Shown piece after piece: positions 53,482 to 62,752 of a stretch of DNA of 64,000 bases. The position numbers and the translations under genes are program-made. Below the pieces are notes generated by a model that did no database searches, had not been told where the DNA came from, and saw nothing but the letters and a program-made list of their open reading frames with translations. Origin of the DNA: Micromonospora sp. NBRC 110009 (GTDB lineage: Bacteria; Actinomycetota; Actinomycetes; Mycobacteriales; Micromonosporaceae); NCBI RefSeq assembly GCF_030518795.1, contig NZ_CP130427.1:1984001-2048000 (forward strand). The letters are read 5' to 3'. Each line of letters begins with the position of its first letter. Position 1 is the stretch's first letter.

Positions 53482-53988
53482 ATGTCTGACGACCACCGCC
53501 CGGCCCCGAGCGAGGAGGAGGTCCACCTCTTCGTCGAGCGCATGGCGATGGCCTTCGCGGACGTCGGCTTTCCCCGGATGGCCGGCCGGGTGCTCTTCAC
53601 CGTGATGAGCGCGGACGGCCCGTTGACCGCCGCCGAGATCGCCGAGCGCCTCGGGGTCAGCGCGGCGGCGGTCTCCGGCGCGGTCCGCTATCTGACCCAG
53701 TTCAGCATGCTGATCCGCGAGCCGGTCAAGGGCTCCCGGCGGGACCGCTACCGGATGCCGGACAACCCCTGGTACGAGGCCACCATCACCAAGACCGGCC
53801 TCTACAAGAACTTCATCGACATCGCCAGCGGCGGCGTCGAGGCGCTGCACGGGCGGACGACCGCGGCCGGCGAGCGGGTGGCCGAGATGCGGGACTTCTT
53901 CCTCTTCGTACAGGAGGAGATCGACGCCCTCGGCGCGCGGTGGCGGGCCCGGCGGGCCGCGACCGGGCACGGCGACCGAGCCGACTGA
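53482..53988 (+). CDS. GbsR/MarR-family regulator of the ABC exporter
   Basis: A 168-residue winged-helix regulator (GRVLFTVMSADGPLTAAEIAERLGVSAAAVSGAVRYL, about 32-70; wing KGSRRDRYRMPDN) with C-terminal dimer helices. This type is commonly encoded next to ABC exporter genes and represses them until a ligand binds. The ATG at 53482 follows GCGAGGAGCG. It most likely binds the TTCACAA palindrome upstream. It ends 5 bp from the response regulator gene on the other strand. Confidence 0.88.
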   Translation: MSDDHRPAPSEEEVHLFVERMAMAFADVGFPRMAGRVLFTVMSADGPLTAAEIAERLGVSAAAVSGAVRYLTQFSMLIREPVKGSRRDRYRMPDNPWYEATITKTGLYKNFIDIASGGVEALHGRTTAAGERVAEMRDFFLFVQEEIDALGARWRARRAATGHGDRAD

Positions 53989-53992
53989 ACGA

Positions 53993-54550
53993 TCAGCTCT
54001 GGTTGCCCCAGCGGGCCTGCTCCAGGAGGTCCATCGCGCGCACCCGGCCCTCCGGGCTGTCGTCGGCGCGCAGCAGGGCCGTCGCCTCGTCCACCGCGTC
54101 GGTGAGCACCCGCCACTGCGCGTCCCGCTCCCGCACCAGATCCGACTGGGCGGCGAGCTGCCGGCTCTTCACCCACAGCTCGACGAAGACCGACACCTTG
54201 GCCCGCAGCACCCACGGATCGAACGGCTTGGTCAGGTAGTCGACCGCGCCGACCGCGTAGCCGCGCAGGGCGAGCTGGGCGTCCTTGTCCGCCGCGGTGA
54301 GGAAGATGATCGGTACGTGCCGGGTCCGCTCCCGCCGCTTGATGTGGGTGGCGGTCTCGAAGCCGTCCATGTCGGGCATCTGGGCGTCGAGCAGGATGAC
54401 TGCGAAGTCGTCCACCAGGAGCTGCTTCAGCGCCGCCTCGCCGCTCTCCACGGCAACCGACTGCACCGGAAGCCCCTGGAGGATCGCCTCCAGCGCCATC
54501 AGGTTCTCCCGCCGGTCGTCCACCAGCAGCGCCTTGGCCGTCTGGGTCAC
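53993..54550 (-). CDS. Response regulator with receiver domain, no DNA-binding output
   Basis: A 185-residue protein: a receiver domain (about 5-125) with acidic pair D11-D12, phosphoacceptor D55 ([11 protein letters not shown]) and Lys near 109 (YLTKPFD), followed by about 60 helical residues ([21 protein letters not shown]) and no DNA-binding domain. It starts at GTG 54550, which overlaps the kinase stop as GTGA, so it is co-produced with the hybrid kinase and probably takes phosphate from it or from its receiver. The output is unknown. Confidence 0.9.
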   Translation of the reverse strand: MTQTAKALLVDDRRENLMALEAILQGLPVQSVAVESGEAALKQLLVDDFAVILLDAQMPDMDGFETATHIKRRERTRHVPIIFLTAADKDAQLALRGYAVGAVDYLTKPFDPWVLRAKVSVFVELWVKSRQLAAQSDLVRERDAQWRVLTDAVDEATALLRADDSPEGRVRAMDLLEQARWGNQS

Positions 54551-57500
54551 GAAGTCTCCTCGCCTCGGCTGCGGCTGATCCAGGACGCCATCATCTCGAT
54601 CAACTCGTCCAGGTCCACCGGCTTGGTGATGTAGTCGCTGCCCCCGGCCGTGATCGCCGACTCCCGGTCACCGGGCATCGCCTTCGCGGTCAGGAACACG
54701 ATCGGCAGGTCCGCGAAGCGGTGGTTGCGGCGGATCTGCCGGGTCGTCTCGTACCCGTCCTGGTCGGGCATCATCGCGTCCATCAACACGATGTCCACCT
54801 CCGGATGCTCGGCCAGCTGGCGGACGCCGTCCGCCCCGTTGTCCGAGTACAACACGGTCATCCCATGAAGTTCCAACGCGGAGGTAAGGGCGAACACGTT
54901 GCGGACGTCGTCGTCGACGATCAAAACCGTCACGCCCTCCAGCCGGCGGGTAGCCGGGGTCTCCACCGGCTGGGGCAGCTCCATCGGCATCAGCAGGGAC
55001 GACGGCAGGCCCGCGCGGCTCGGCGAGGGCGGCGCCGGCGCCACCACCGCATCCGGCGCCAGCACGTCCGGTACGAAGAGGGTGAACGTCGAGCCCTGCC
55101 CGGGCGCCGACGAAACGGTGATCGTGCCGCCGATCAGGCGGGCCAGGTCCCGGCTGATCGACAGGCCCAGCCCGGTGCCGCCGTACCGCCGGCTGGTGGT
55201 GCCGTCGGCCTGCTGGAACGCCTCGAAGATCAGCGAGAGCTTGTCGTCCGAGATGCCGATACCCGTGTCGATCACCGTGAACGCGATGACCCGCTGGGCG
55301 TTGGTCAGCGCCGGCACGTCGAAGACCGCGTTCTCGGCGGCCGGGGCGATGCGCAGCGTCACGGCGCCCTGGTCGGTGAACTTCACCGCGTTGGAGAGCA
55401 GGTTGCGCAGGATCTGCTGCAACCGCTGGGCGTCGGTGACCAGGGCCGGCGGCAGCTCCTTGCTGACCCGGACCTGGAAGTCGAGGCCCTTCTCCTCGGC
55501 CTGCGGGGCGAACGCCTGCTCGACGTAGCCGCGCAGCTCGGAGAAGCGCAGCTCGGTCGGCTCGACGTCCATTCGGCCCGCCTCGATCTTGGCCAGGTCC
55601 AGGATGTCGTCGATCAGGGAGAGCAGGTCCGATCCGGCGCTGTGGATGGTGCGGGCGAACTCGATCTGCTTCGGCGTGAGGTTCTGCTCCGGGTTCTCCG
55701 CGAGCAGCCGGGACAGCAGCAGCAGCGAGTTCAACGGCGTCCGCAGCTCGTGGCTCATGTTCGCCAGGAACTCCGACTTGTACGCCGAGGCCCGGGTGAG
55801 CTGCTGCGCCTTCTCCTCCAGCCCGAGCCGGGCGAGCTCGATCTCCCGGTTCTGCGTCTCGATGTTCGTCTTCTGCTCGGAAAGCAGCTTCGCCTTGTCC
55901 TCCAGTTCGGCGTTGGTGCGCTGCAGCTCCGCCGACTGGTCCTGGAGTTCGAGCGCCAGCCGCTGCGACTGGGACAGCAACTCCTCCGTACGCCGGTTGG
56001 CCTGGATGGTGTTGACCGCCACGCCGATGGTCAGCACCAGCCGCTCCAGGAACGCCAGGTGCAGCTCGGAGAAGGTGGTCACGCCGGCGAACTCGATCAC
56101 CCCGAGCAGCTCGCCCTCGAAGAGGACCGGCAGCACCACCAGGTCGGCGGGGGGCGTCTCGGCCAGCCCGGAACGCAGCACCAGGCGCCCGTCGGGCTGG
56201 GCGTTGACCCGGATGGTCCGCCGGGAGAGGGCGGCCTGCCCGACCAGCCCCTCGCCGGGCCCGAAGGTCACGTCGTGTCCGCGCGCCACGTACCCGTACG
56301 AGGCGGTGAGCCGCAGCCGCATGCTCCCCTCGGAGCTGTCCACCAGGAAGAACGCGCCGAGCTGCGCGTCGACCAGCGGGGTCACCTCCATCATGATCAT
56401 GCGGCAGACCTCGCCGAGGTCCCGCTGACCCTGGAGCAGGCCACCGATCCGGGCCAGGTTGGAGTCCAGCCAGCCCTGCTCGGCGTTCTTCTTGGTCGTC
56501 TCCCGGAGGGTGACGATCATCTGGTTGATGTTGTCCTTCAGCTCGGCGACCTCGCCCTGGGCCTTGACCGCGATCCGCTGGGTCAGGTCGCCGCGGGTCA
56601 CCGAGGTGGAGACCTGGGCGATGGCCCGGAGCTGGGTGGTGAGGGTCGAGGCGAGCTGGTTGACGTTCTCGGTGAGGTCCCGCCAGGTGCCGGAAACGCC
56701 CTTCACCTGCGCCTGACCACCCAGCTTGCCCTCGGTGCCCACCTCGCGGGCCACCCGGGTCACCTCGTCGGCGAACGACGACAGCTGGTCCACCATCGTG
56801 TTGACCGTCGACTTCAGCTCCAGGATCTCGCCCTGCGCGTCGACGGTGATCTTCTGCGACAGGTCACCCTTGGCGACCGCGGTGGTGACCGAGGCGATGT
56901 TGCGCACCTGCGACGTCAGGTTCGACGCCATCGAGTTCACGTTGTCGGTCAGGTCCCGCCAGGTGCCGGAAACCCCCTTCACCTGCGCCTGACCACCCAG
57001 CTTGCCCTCGGTGCCCACCTCACGGGCCACCCGGGTCACCTCGTCCGCGAACGACGAGAGCTGGTCCACCATCGTGTTGACCGTCGACTTCAGCTCCAGG
57101 ATCTCGCCCCGCGCGTCCACCGTGATCTTCTGCGACAGGTCACCCTTGGCCACCGCCGTCGACACCTGGGCGATGTTCCGCACCTGGGCGGTCAGGTTCG
57201 ACGCCATCGAGTTCACGTTGTCGGTCAGGTCCCGCCAGGTGCCGGCGACCCCCCGGACCTGGGCCTGACCGCCGAGCTTGCCCTCGGTGCCCACCTCACG
57301 GGCCACCCGGGTCACCTCGTCGGCGAACGACGAGAGCTGGTCCACCATCGTGTTGACCGTCGACTTCAGCTCCAGGATCTCACCCCGGGCGTCGACGGTG
57401 ATCTTCTGGCTCAGGTCGCCCTTGGCGACCGCGGTGGTGACCGAGGCGATGTTGCGCACCTGCGACGTCAGGTTCGACGCCATCGAGTTCACGTTGTCGG

Positions 57501-58899
57501 TCAGGTCCCGCCAGGTGCCGGAAACCCCCTTCACCTGCGCCTGACCACCCAGCTTGCCCTCGGTGCCCACCTCACGGGCCACCCGGGTCACCTCGTCGGC
57601 GAACGACGACAGCTGGTCCACCATGGTGTTCACGGTGTTCTTCAGCTCCAGGATCTCGCCCTGCGCATCCACCGTGATCTTCTGCGACAGGTCACCCTTG
57701 GCCACCGCCGTGGAGACCTGCGAGATGTTCCGTACCTGGCTGGTCAGGTTGCCGGCGAGCTGGTTGACGTTCTCGGTGAGGTCCCGCCAGGTGCCGGAGA
57801 CGCCCCGGACCTGGGCCTGGCCCCCGAGCTTGCCCTCGATGCCCACCTCACGGGCCACCCGGGTCACCTCGTCCGCGAACGACGACAGCTGATCCACCAT
57901 CGTGTTCACGGTGTCCTTGAGCTCCAGGATCTCGCCCTGCGCGGCCACCGTGATCTTCTGCGACAGGTCGCCCCGGGCAACCGCGGTCGAGACCTGGGCG
58001 ATGTTGCGCACCTGCGACGTCAGGTTCGACGCCATCGAGTTCACGCTGTCGGTCAGGTCCTTCCAGGTGCCGGCGACGTTCGGCACGTCGGCCTGGCCGC
58101 CCAGCTTGCCCTCGGTGCCCACCTCCCGGGCCACCCGGGTCACCTGCTCGGCGAAGAGCCGCAGGGTGTCGGTCAGCGAGTTCATGGTGTCGGCCAGCTC
58201 GGCGACCTCGCCGCTCGCCCCGACCGTGATCTTCTGCGACAGGTCACCCTTGGCCACCGCGGTCGCCACCTGGGAGATCGACCGCACCTGGCCGGTCAGG
58301 TTCGACGCCATGGTGTTCACCGAGTCGGTGAGGTCCTTCCAGGTCCCGGCGACGCCGCGTACGTCGGCCTGGCCGCCGAGCTTGCCCTCGGTGCCCACCT
58401 CGCGGGCCACCCGGGTCACCTCGTTGGAGAAGGAGGAGAGCTGGTCCACCATCGTGTTGACCGTGCGGCCGATGCGCAGGTACTCACCACGCAGCGGGCG
58501 GCCGTCGATCTCCAGTGCCATGTGCTGGGAGAGGTCGCCGTCGGCCACCGCCACGATGACCCGGGCGATCTCGGTGGTCGGGCGCCCAAGGTCGTCGATC
58601 AGCGAGTTGACCGCCCGCTGCCCCTCCGCCCACGAGCCGTCCAGCCCCTCGTCGTCGAGGCGCTCGGTCAGCCGGCCGTCCCGGCCGACCACCCGGCTGA
58701 TCCGGCGCAGGTCGTGGTGCTGCCGCTCCTGAAGTGACACCACGTCGTTGAAGGCGTCGGCCACCTCACCGGCCAGCCCGGCCCGCCGGGGCAGCCGGAC
58801 CCGGAGGTCGCCCCGGCGTACCCGCCGCAGCGCCTCCACCATTTCGCCGAGGAGCACCTCATGGTCGTCCGCGGCTACCGACTGTTTCGCCGTGGTCAT
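54547..58899 (-). CDS. Hybrid histidine kinase with a seven-unit HAMP array, GAF and receiver domains
   Basis: A 1450-residue cytosolic kinase with no membrane segment. Residues about 80-810 are a HAMP array with GDLSQ at about 92-residue intervals. A GAF domain (about 825-960), a coiled coil (980-1030), a HisKA/HATPase core with phospho-His in [11 protein letters not shown] (about 1050) and DTGIGI and GGTGLGLSI follow, then a receiver with D about 1373 ([12 protein letters not shown]). The architecture parallels fungal group III (Nik1-type) kinases that sense osmotic stress. ATG 58899 was chosen (58902 is also possible, GAGGA just upstream). It is coupled to a response regulator. Confidence 0.93.
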   Translation of the reverse strand: MTTAKQSVAADDHEVLLGEMVEALRRVRRGDLRVRLPRRAGLAGEVADAFNDVVSLQERQHHDLRRISRVVGRDGRLTERLDDEGLDGSWAEGQRAVNSLIDDLGRPTTEIARVIVAVADGDLSQHMALEIDGRPLRGEYLRIGRTVNTMVDQLSSFSNEVTRVAREVGTEGKLGGQADVRGVAGTWKDLTDSVNTMASNLTGQVRSISQVATAVAKGDLSQKITVGASGEVAELADTMNSLTDTLRLFAEQVTRVAREVGTEGKLGGQADVPNVAGTWKDLTDSVNSMASNLTSQVRNIAQVSTAVARGDLSQKITVAAQGEILELKDTVNTMVDQLSSFADEVTRVAREVGIEGKLGGQAQVRGVSGTWRDLTENVNQLAGNLTSQVRNISQVSTAVAKGDLSQKITVDAQGEILELKNTVNTMVDQLSSFADEVTRVAREVGTEGKLGGQAQVKGVSGTWRDLTDNVNSMASNLTSQVRNIASVTTAVAKGDLSQKITVDARGEILELKSTVNTMVDQLSSFADEVTRVAREVGTEGKLGGQAQVRGVAGTWRDLTDNVNSMASNLTAQVRNIAQVSTAVAKGDLSQKITVDARGEILELKSTVNTMVDQLSSFADEVTRVAREVGTEGKLGGQAQVKGVSGTWRDLTDNVNSMASNLTSQVRNIASVTTAVAKGDLSQKITVDAQGEILELKSTVNTMVDQLSSFADEVTRVAREVGTEGKLGGQAQVKGVSGTWRDLTENVNQLASTLTTQLRAIAQVSTSVTRGDLTQRIAVKAQGEVAELKDNINQMIVTLRETTKKNAEQGWLDSNLARIGGLLQGQRDLGEVCRMIMMEVTPLVDAQLGAFFLVDSSEGSMRLRLTASYGYVARGHDVTFGPGEGLVGQAALSRRTIRVNAQPDGRLVLRSGLAETPPADLVVLPVLFEGELLGVIEFAGVTTFSELHLAFLERLVLTIGVAVNTIQANRRTEELLSQSQRLALELQDQSAELQRTNAELEDKAKLLSEQKTNIETQNREIELARLGLEEKAQQLTRASAYKSEFLANMSHELRTPLNSLLLLSRLLAENPEQNLTPKQIEFARTIHSAGSDLLSLIDDILDLAKIEAGRMDVEPTELRFSELRGYVEQAFAPQAEEKGLDFQVRVSKELPPALVTDAQRLQQILRNLLSNAVKFTDQGAVTLRIAPAAENAVFDVPALTNAQRVIAFTVIDTGIGISDDKLSLIFEAFQQADGTTSRRYGGTGLGLSISRDLARLIGGTITVSSAPGQGSTFTLFVPDVLAPDAVVAPAPPSPSRAGLPSSLLMPMELPQPVETPATRRLEGVTVLIVDDDVRNVFALTSALELHGMTVLYSDNGADGVRQLAEHPEVDIVLMDAMMPDQDGYETTRQIRRNHRFADLPIVFLTAKAMPGDRESAITAGGSDYITKPVDLDELIEMMASWISRSRGEETS
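56459..58500 (-). repeat. Exact 276-bp tandem repeats (HAMP array)
   Basis: Seven copies of the segment encoding [16 protein letters not shown] recur at exactly 276 bp (GTGCCCACCTC anchors at 56735, 57011, 57287, 57563, 57839, 58115 and 58391 on the plus strand). No insertion or deletion is seen between anchors. The internal units are nearly identical at nucleotide level. Confidence 0.92.
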
Positions 58900-59110
58900 C
58901 ATTCCTCGCTCAGCTCGGGGCCAACCGGCTCGTGCCGACACGCAGCCATCCCACCATTCTGCCCGCGTCACGTCGAGGCGACGACCTGCTGGCACGCGGC
59001 ACGCGTACGCGTCGTGACCGGTCCCACGCGGAGTGCGATCGGAAGACGGCTTGGCACCCGAGGTGCCGGCGGTACAGGATACGGGGGTGTCAGCGGAGGC
59101 GGAGCCGGCG

Positions 59111-61156
59111 ATGAACGGCGGCTCGGACGAGCATGTCCGGCGGGTCCGGCTCCCCGCGGACCGGCGTACGCCCGCCGCCGCGCGGGCGCTGGTCCGGTCC
59201 GTTCTGGCCGAGGCGAACCTGGACGAACTGCTCAACGAGGCCCTGCTCCTCACCACGGAACTCACCACGAACGCCGTCGAGCACGCGCGTACCGAGCTGG
59301 ACATCGAGGTCGAAGCCGACGGAACGGGACTGACCGTGACGGTCACCGACTTCGCGTCCGGGCCGGTGGAGGAGCTGGTGGTCGGCGTCCGTAACGACGC
59401 CTCGGAGATCACCGAGGTGGCCGAGCGCGGGCGCGGGCTGCTGCTGGTGGACCACTTCGCCAGCCGGTGGGGCACCACCTACGTGCCCACCGGTAAGGGT
59501 GTCTGGTTCCGGCTCGACCGGCCCGACGCGGCGCCGTCCGACCGGCCGGCGGCGGCCGAGACCCGCACCGCGGTGGCCGGCCCGGGCAACACCGGGGAGA
59601 GCACCCCGAGCGCCGCCGCGATGAGCGAGCTGATGCAGACCAACCCCGACCCGTACGCGGACGACCCGCTGCCGGAGTTCGCCACCGACCTGCTGACCCG
59701 GCTCGCCGAGATGGTCGGCGCGGCGGGCGGCGTGGTCCGGCTGGACCGGGGCGACGGGCAGGGCGTCCAGCAGCTCGCCCGGTACGGCCGGCCGCTCCGG
59801 GAGGGGCACGACCTGCTCCGGGTGCCGCTCGCCGTGCACCGCCCGTACGCGGGGGAGCTGGAGCTGGACGCGGCGCCCTCGGCGTACGCCCGGCCGCTGG
59901 CCGTGCTCGCCGCCGAGCGGCTCTCGCTGCACCTGGAGAACGACCGGCTGCGCCGGGCCGATATCCGCCGGTCGGCCTGGCTGACCTTCCTCGCCGAGGC
60001 GAGCGAGCTGCTCGCCCAGTCCCTCGACGTCGAGCTGACCATGGCGCTCATCCCGCAGCTGGTGGTGCCCCGGCTCGGCCAGTGGTGCGCGGTGCACACC
60101 ACCGACGAGTGGGGCCGGCTCCGCCTCGCCGCGTCCAGCCACGCCGACGAGGCGGTGCTGCCGCAGCTGCACCGGGTGCTCCAGGAGACGGGGCCGGACT
60201 CGATCCAGGCCCGGCTGCGGGAGGCGTCCCGGAGCGCGTCGCAGGTGCCGCTGAGCGGGCCGATGGAGGGCTTCGCGGTGCCGCTGATCGCGCGCGGCCA
60301 GCGGCTCGGCACCCTGGCGGTCGGCCGGCACCAGCGGCACCGGCACGACCCGGACGAGGTCTCGGTGCTGGAGGACGTGGCCCGGCGGGCCGCCCTCGCC
60401 ATCGAGAACGCCCGCATCCATGCCGAGCGGCGTCGGGTCGCGCAGACCCTCCAGCAGTCGCTGCTGCCCCCGGTGCTGCCCGTGGTCGAGGGCATCGGCT
60501 TCGCCGCCGAGTACGTCCCGACCGGCGACGAGGCGGAGGTCGGCGGCGACTTCTACGACGTGCTGCCGCTGTCGGACGGCCGCTGGCTGGTGGTCATCGG
60601 CGACGTCTCCGGCAAGGGCGTGCAGGCGGCGGCGGTGACCGGCCTGGTGCGGGACGTGATCCGGGTGCTGGTCGGCGACGGCAAGCCGCTGCCGGAGGTG
60701 CTGGGCCGGCTCAACGAGACGCTGGTCGAGCGCGGTGGCGGCCGGTACTGCACGCTGGCGCTGGCGGCGGTCGGGCCGGGCGAGGGCCAGCGGCTCGACG
60801 TCTCCCTGCACCTGGCCGGGCACGACCGTCCGGTGCTGCTGCGCTCCGGCGGCGGAGCCGCCTTCGTCGGCACCGGCGGCACCGCGCTCGGGCTGCTCGA
60901 CTCGATCGCCACCCCCACGGCCGAGCTGACGCTCGGGCCGGGCGACACGCTGATCTTCTACACCGACGGGGTCACCGAGCGGCGGCGTGGCCGGGAGCTG
61001 TTCGGGGTCGACCGGCTGCGCGAGTCGGCGGCCCCGCTCGCCGGCTACTCCGCCGACGTGGTCGCGGCCCGCCTGCGCGCCACGGCGATCGGCTTCTCCG
61101 TCGAACCGCCCCGCGACGACATCGCCGTCCTCGTCCTCCGCAACGACGCCCTCTGA
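59111..61156 (+). CDS. PP2C-type (SpoIIE-like) phosphatase fused to an anti-sigma-type HATPase domain and GAF
   Basis: A 681-residue protein with three parts: an HATPase_c domain (about 15-135; N-box [10 protein letters not shown], then [10 protein letters not shown]) like RsbW/SpoIIAB kinases, a GAF-type sensor (about 290-430), and a C-terminal SpoIIE/PP2C phosphatase (about 440-678; [31 protein letters not shown]). It may switch a STAS anti-anti-sigma factor such as the one at 50456 between phosphorylated and free states. I took ATG 59111 (GGAG 8 nt upstream); GTG 59087 is an alternative. It is divergent from the HAMP-array kinase. Confidence 0.92.
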   Translation: MNGGSDEHVRRVRLPADRRTPAAARALVRSVLAEANLDELLNEALLLTTELTTNAVEHARTELDIEVEADGTGLTVTVTDFASGPVEELVVGVRNDASEITEVAERGRGLLLVDHFASRWGTTYVPTGKGVWFRLDRPDAAPSDRPAAAETRTAVAGPGNTGESTPSAAAMSELMQTNPDPYADDPLPEFATDLLTRLAEMVGAAGGVVRLDRGDGQGVQQLARYGRPLREGHDLLRVPLAVHRPYAGELELDAAPSAYARPLAVLAAERLSLHLENDRLRRADIRRSAWLTFLAEASELLAQSLDVELTMALIPQLVVPRLGQWCAVHTTDEWGRLRLAASSHADEAVLPQLHRVLQETGPDSIQARLREASRSASQVPLSGPMEGFAVPLIARGQRLGTLAVGRHQRHRHDPDEVSVLEDVARRAALAIENARIHAERRRVAQTLQQSLLPPVLPVVEGIGFAAEYVPTGDEAEVGGDFYDVLPLSDGRWLVVIGDVSGKGVQAAAVTGLVRDVIRVLVGDGKPLPEVLGRLNETLVERGGGRYCTLALAAVGPGEGQRLDVSLHLAGHDRPVLLRSGGGAAFVGTGGTALGLLDSIATPTAELTLGPGDTLIFYTDGVTERRRGRELFGVDRLRESAAPLAGYSADVVAARLRATAIGFSVEPPRDDIAVLVLRNDAL

Positions 61157-61176
61157 CCGGCCCGCCCGGCGCCGGG

Positions 61177-62652
61177 TCAGAGGCCGCCGGGGAGGCGGCC
61201 GGGGGCCAGGCGGTGGTGCGGGTCGAGGTGGGCCTTCGCGCTGCGGAGGCGGGGCAGGGCGGGCAGCTCGCCCCAGAGGTCGACGGCCCAGCGGACCGGG
61301 GCGGGGGCGGAGACCACCACGCACCGGCCCTGGCGCGCCACCAGGACCCCGCGCACCGCCGCGAGGATCGACGCCACCCGCTCCGGCGGCATCGAGCCGG
61401 GCAGCGCGGCGTGCACGGTGCCCACCCCGGCGGAGCCGCGGACCGGCACCACCGCGCCCGCCGCGTCGCGCAGCGCGTAGACCGCCGCGTGCAGGTCGTT
61501 GATGGGCACCTCGATCCGCAGCGCGGTGTCACCGGGACCGAACGGGTAGCGCCCCCACCACTCGGGCGCCGCATGACTGGCGACCGCCTCGCCGCCGAGC
61601 ACCGCGACCAGTTGGTCGGCCCGCTCCGCGACGTCCGCCGGGCCGCCCTCCAGCAGCACCACCAGGCTGCCCGCCGCGGCCGGCCCGGCCGACCGCCCGG
61701 TCACCGCCGGGTGGTCGGGGCGCCCGACGACCGAGGGGTGCGACGGGTGGACCCGACGGCGCGGCAGCGGCACCGGCACGGGCAGGTCCAGCTCGACGGC
61801 CGCCGGGTAGAGCCGGGCGGCGAGCACCGCCCGGACCAGGTCGTGCACCTCCAGCGGGGTCCAGACCGGGCGGGACACCCAGACCCGGCCGGCCGGCATG
61901 GTCTGCACCTGCATGGTGGCCGAGACGAGCACCCCCAGCCCGCCCTGCGAGCCGCAGAGCAGCCGGGCCACGTCCAGCCCCGGCAGGTCACCCCGGCCGA
62001 AGAGGGCCGCCGCGCCGCCGGCCGCCGCCGGGGCGGCGGGCGCCGGGGCGGCGGGCGCCGGATCGGCGGGCGCCGGGGCGGCCCGGCCCAGCAGCGCGGT
62101 GCCGGCCTCGCCCAGGCTGACCAGCTCGCCGTCGGCGTCCAGGTAGCGCAGGCCGACGAGCTGGGCGCACGGGGTGCCGTGCCGCAGCCGCAGCGGGCCG
62201 GCCTCGTCGGCGGCGAGCACCCCACCCAGGGTCGCTCCGGGGGAGGGCGCGTCGATCGGCAGCCGCCGGCCGGTGCGTTCCAGGGTCGCCTGCACCGCCC
62301 GCAGCGGGGTCCCCGCGCCGACCTCGGCCACCGCCGAGCCCTGCGGCTCGTGCCAGATCCCGGCCAGCCGCCCGGTGTCGAGCATGATGTCGACGTGTTC
62401 CGGGGCGGCACCCCAGTCGATCTTGGTGCCGGCACCGCGTGGCACCACCGTGAGGTCATGCGCGGCGGCCAGCCGCAGCACCTCGGCCGCGGCGTGCGGA
62501 CCGCCCGGCACCGCCACCCAGCGGGCGGTCCGGCCGGCCACCTCGTCGGCCGGACCGGCGAAGCGGGCGAACGGCGGGCCGCAGATCTCCGCCAGTCGCC
62601 GGGTGATCTCGAGGGCTCCGGGTCGGTTGGTGGAACTCGCTGCAGCCGCCAT
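61177..62652 (-). CDS. FAD-binding oxidoreductase (GlcE/VAO family)
   Basis: A 491-residue flavoprotein with the PCMH FAD-binding domain (VVPRGAGTKIDWG, then APSPGATLGGVLAADEAG and the block LLCGSQGGLGVLVSATM) and a cap domain ending in HLDPHHRLAPGRLPGGL. It resembles the GlcE subunit of glycolate oxidase and other VAO enzymes acting on 2-hydroxy acids. An Ala/Pro-rich insertion ([16 protein letters not shown]) in the middle is unusual. The substrate is unknown. The start ATG 62652 is one of three in-frame ATGs (62661, 62670), none with a good ribosome binding site. A LexA-box-like sequence overlaps the start region. Confidence 0.85.
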   Translation of the reverse strand: MAAAASSTNRPGALEITRRLAEICGPPFARFAGPADEVAGRTARWVAVPGGPHAAAEVLRLAAAHDLTVVPRGAGTKIDWGAAPEHVDIMLDTGRLAGIWHEPQGSAVAEVGAGTPLRAVQATLERTGRRLPIDAPSPGATLGGVLAADEAGPLRLRHGTPCAQLVGLRYLDADGELVSLGEAGTALLGRAAPAPADPAPAAPAPAAPAAAGGAAALFGRGDLPGLDVARLLCGSQGGLGVLVSATMQVQTMPAGRVWVSRPVWTPLEVHDLVRAVLAARLYPAAVELDLPVPVPLPRRRVHPSHPSVVGRPDHPAVTGRSAGPAAAGSLVVLLEGGPADVAERADQLVAVLGGEAVASHAAPEWWGRYPFGPGDTALRIEVPINDLHAAVYALRDAAGAVVPVRGSAGVGTVHAALPGSMPPERVASILAAVRGVLVARQGRCVVVSAPAPVRWAVDLWGELPALPRLRSAKAHLDPHHRLAPGRLPGGL

Positions 62653-62660
62653 GGCGGTCA

Positions 62661-62676
62661 TCGTACACATGTTCGA
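62661..62676. promoter_or_regulatory. LexA (SOS) box-like palindrome
   Basis: TCGTAC-ACAT-GTTCGA fits the actinobacterial SOS consensus TCGAAC-N4-GTTCGA at 11 of 12 defined positions. It lies between divergent genes, overlapping the in-frame ATGs of the FAD oxidase and about 80 bp before the ptrB start. Confidence 0.45.
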
Positions 62677-62752
62677 AAGACCCGTCGGCGAGTCGCCGGA
62701 ATCCGCTGGCGCGCCCGCCCGGCGGCCGGGTCCCGGCCGGTAACCTGACGCC

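Noticed and set aside
54721-58737. 1338-codon open frame opposite the HAMP kinase
   Set aside because: Its repeats mirror the 276-bp repeats of the real gene; composition is Arg/His/Leu/Val-rich with no domain.
60082-62748. 888-codon plus-strand open frame
   Set aside because: It is out of frame with the PP2C gene and antisense to the FAD oxidase; no motifs.
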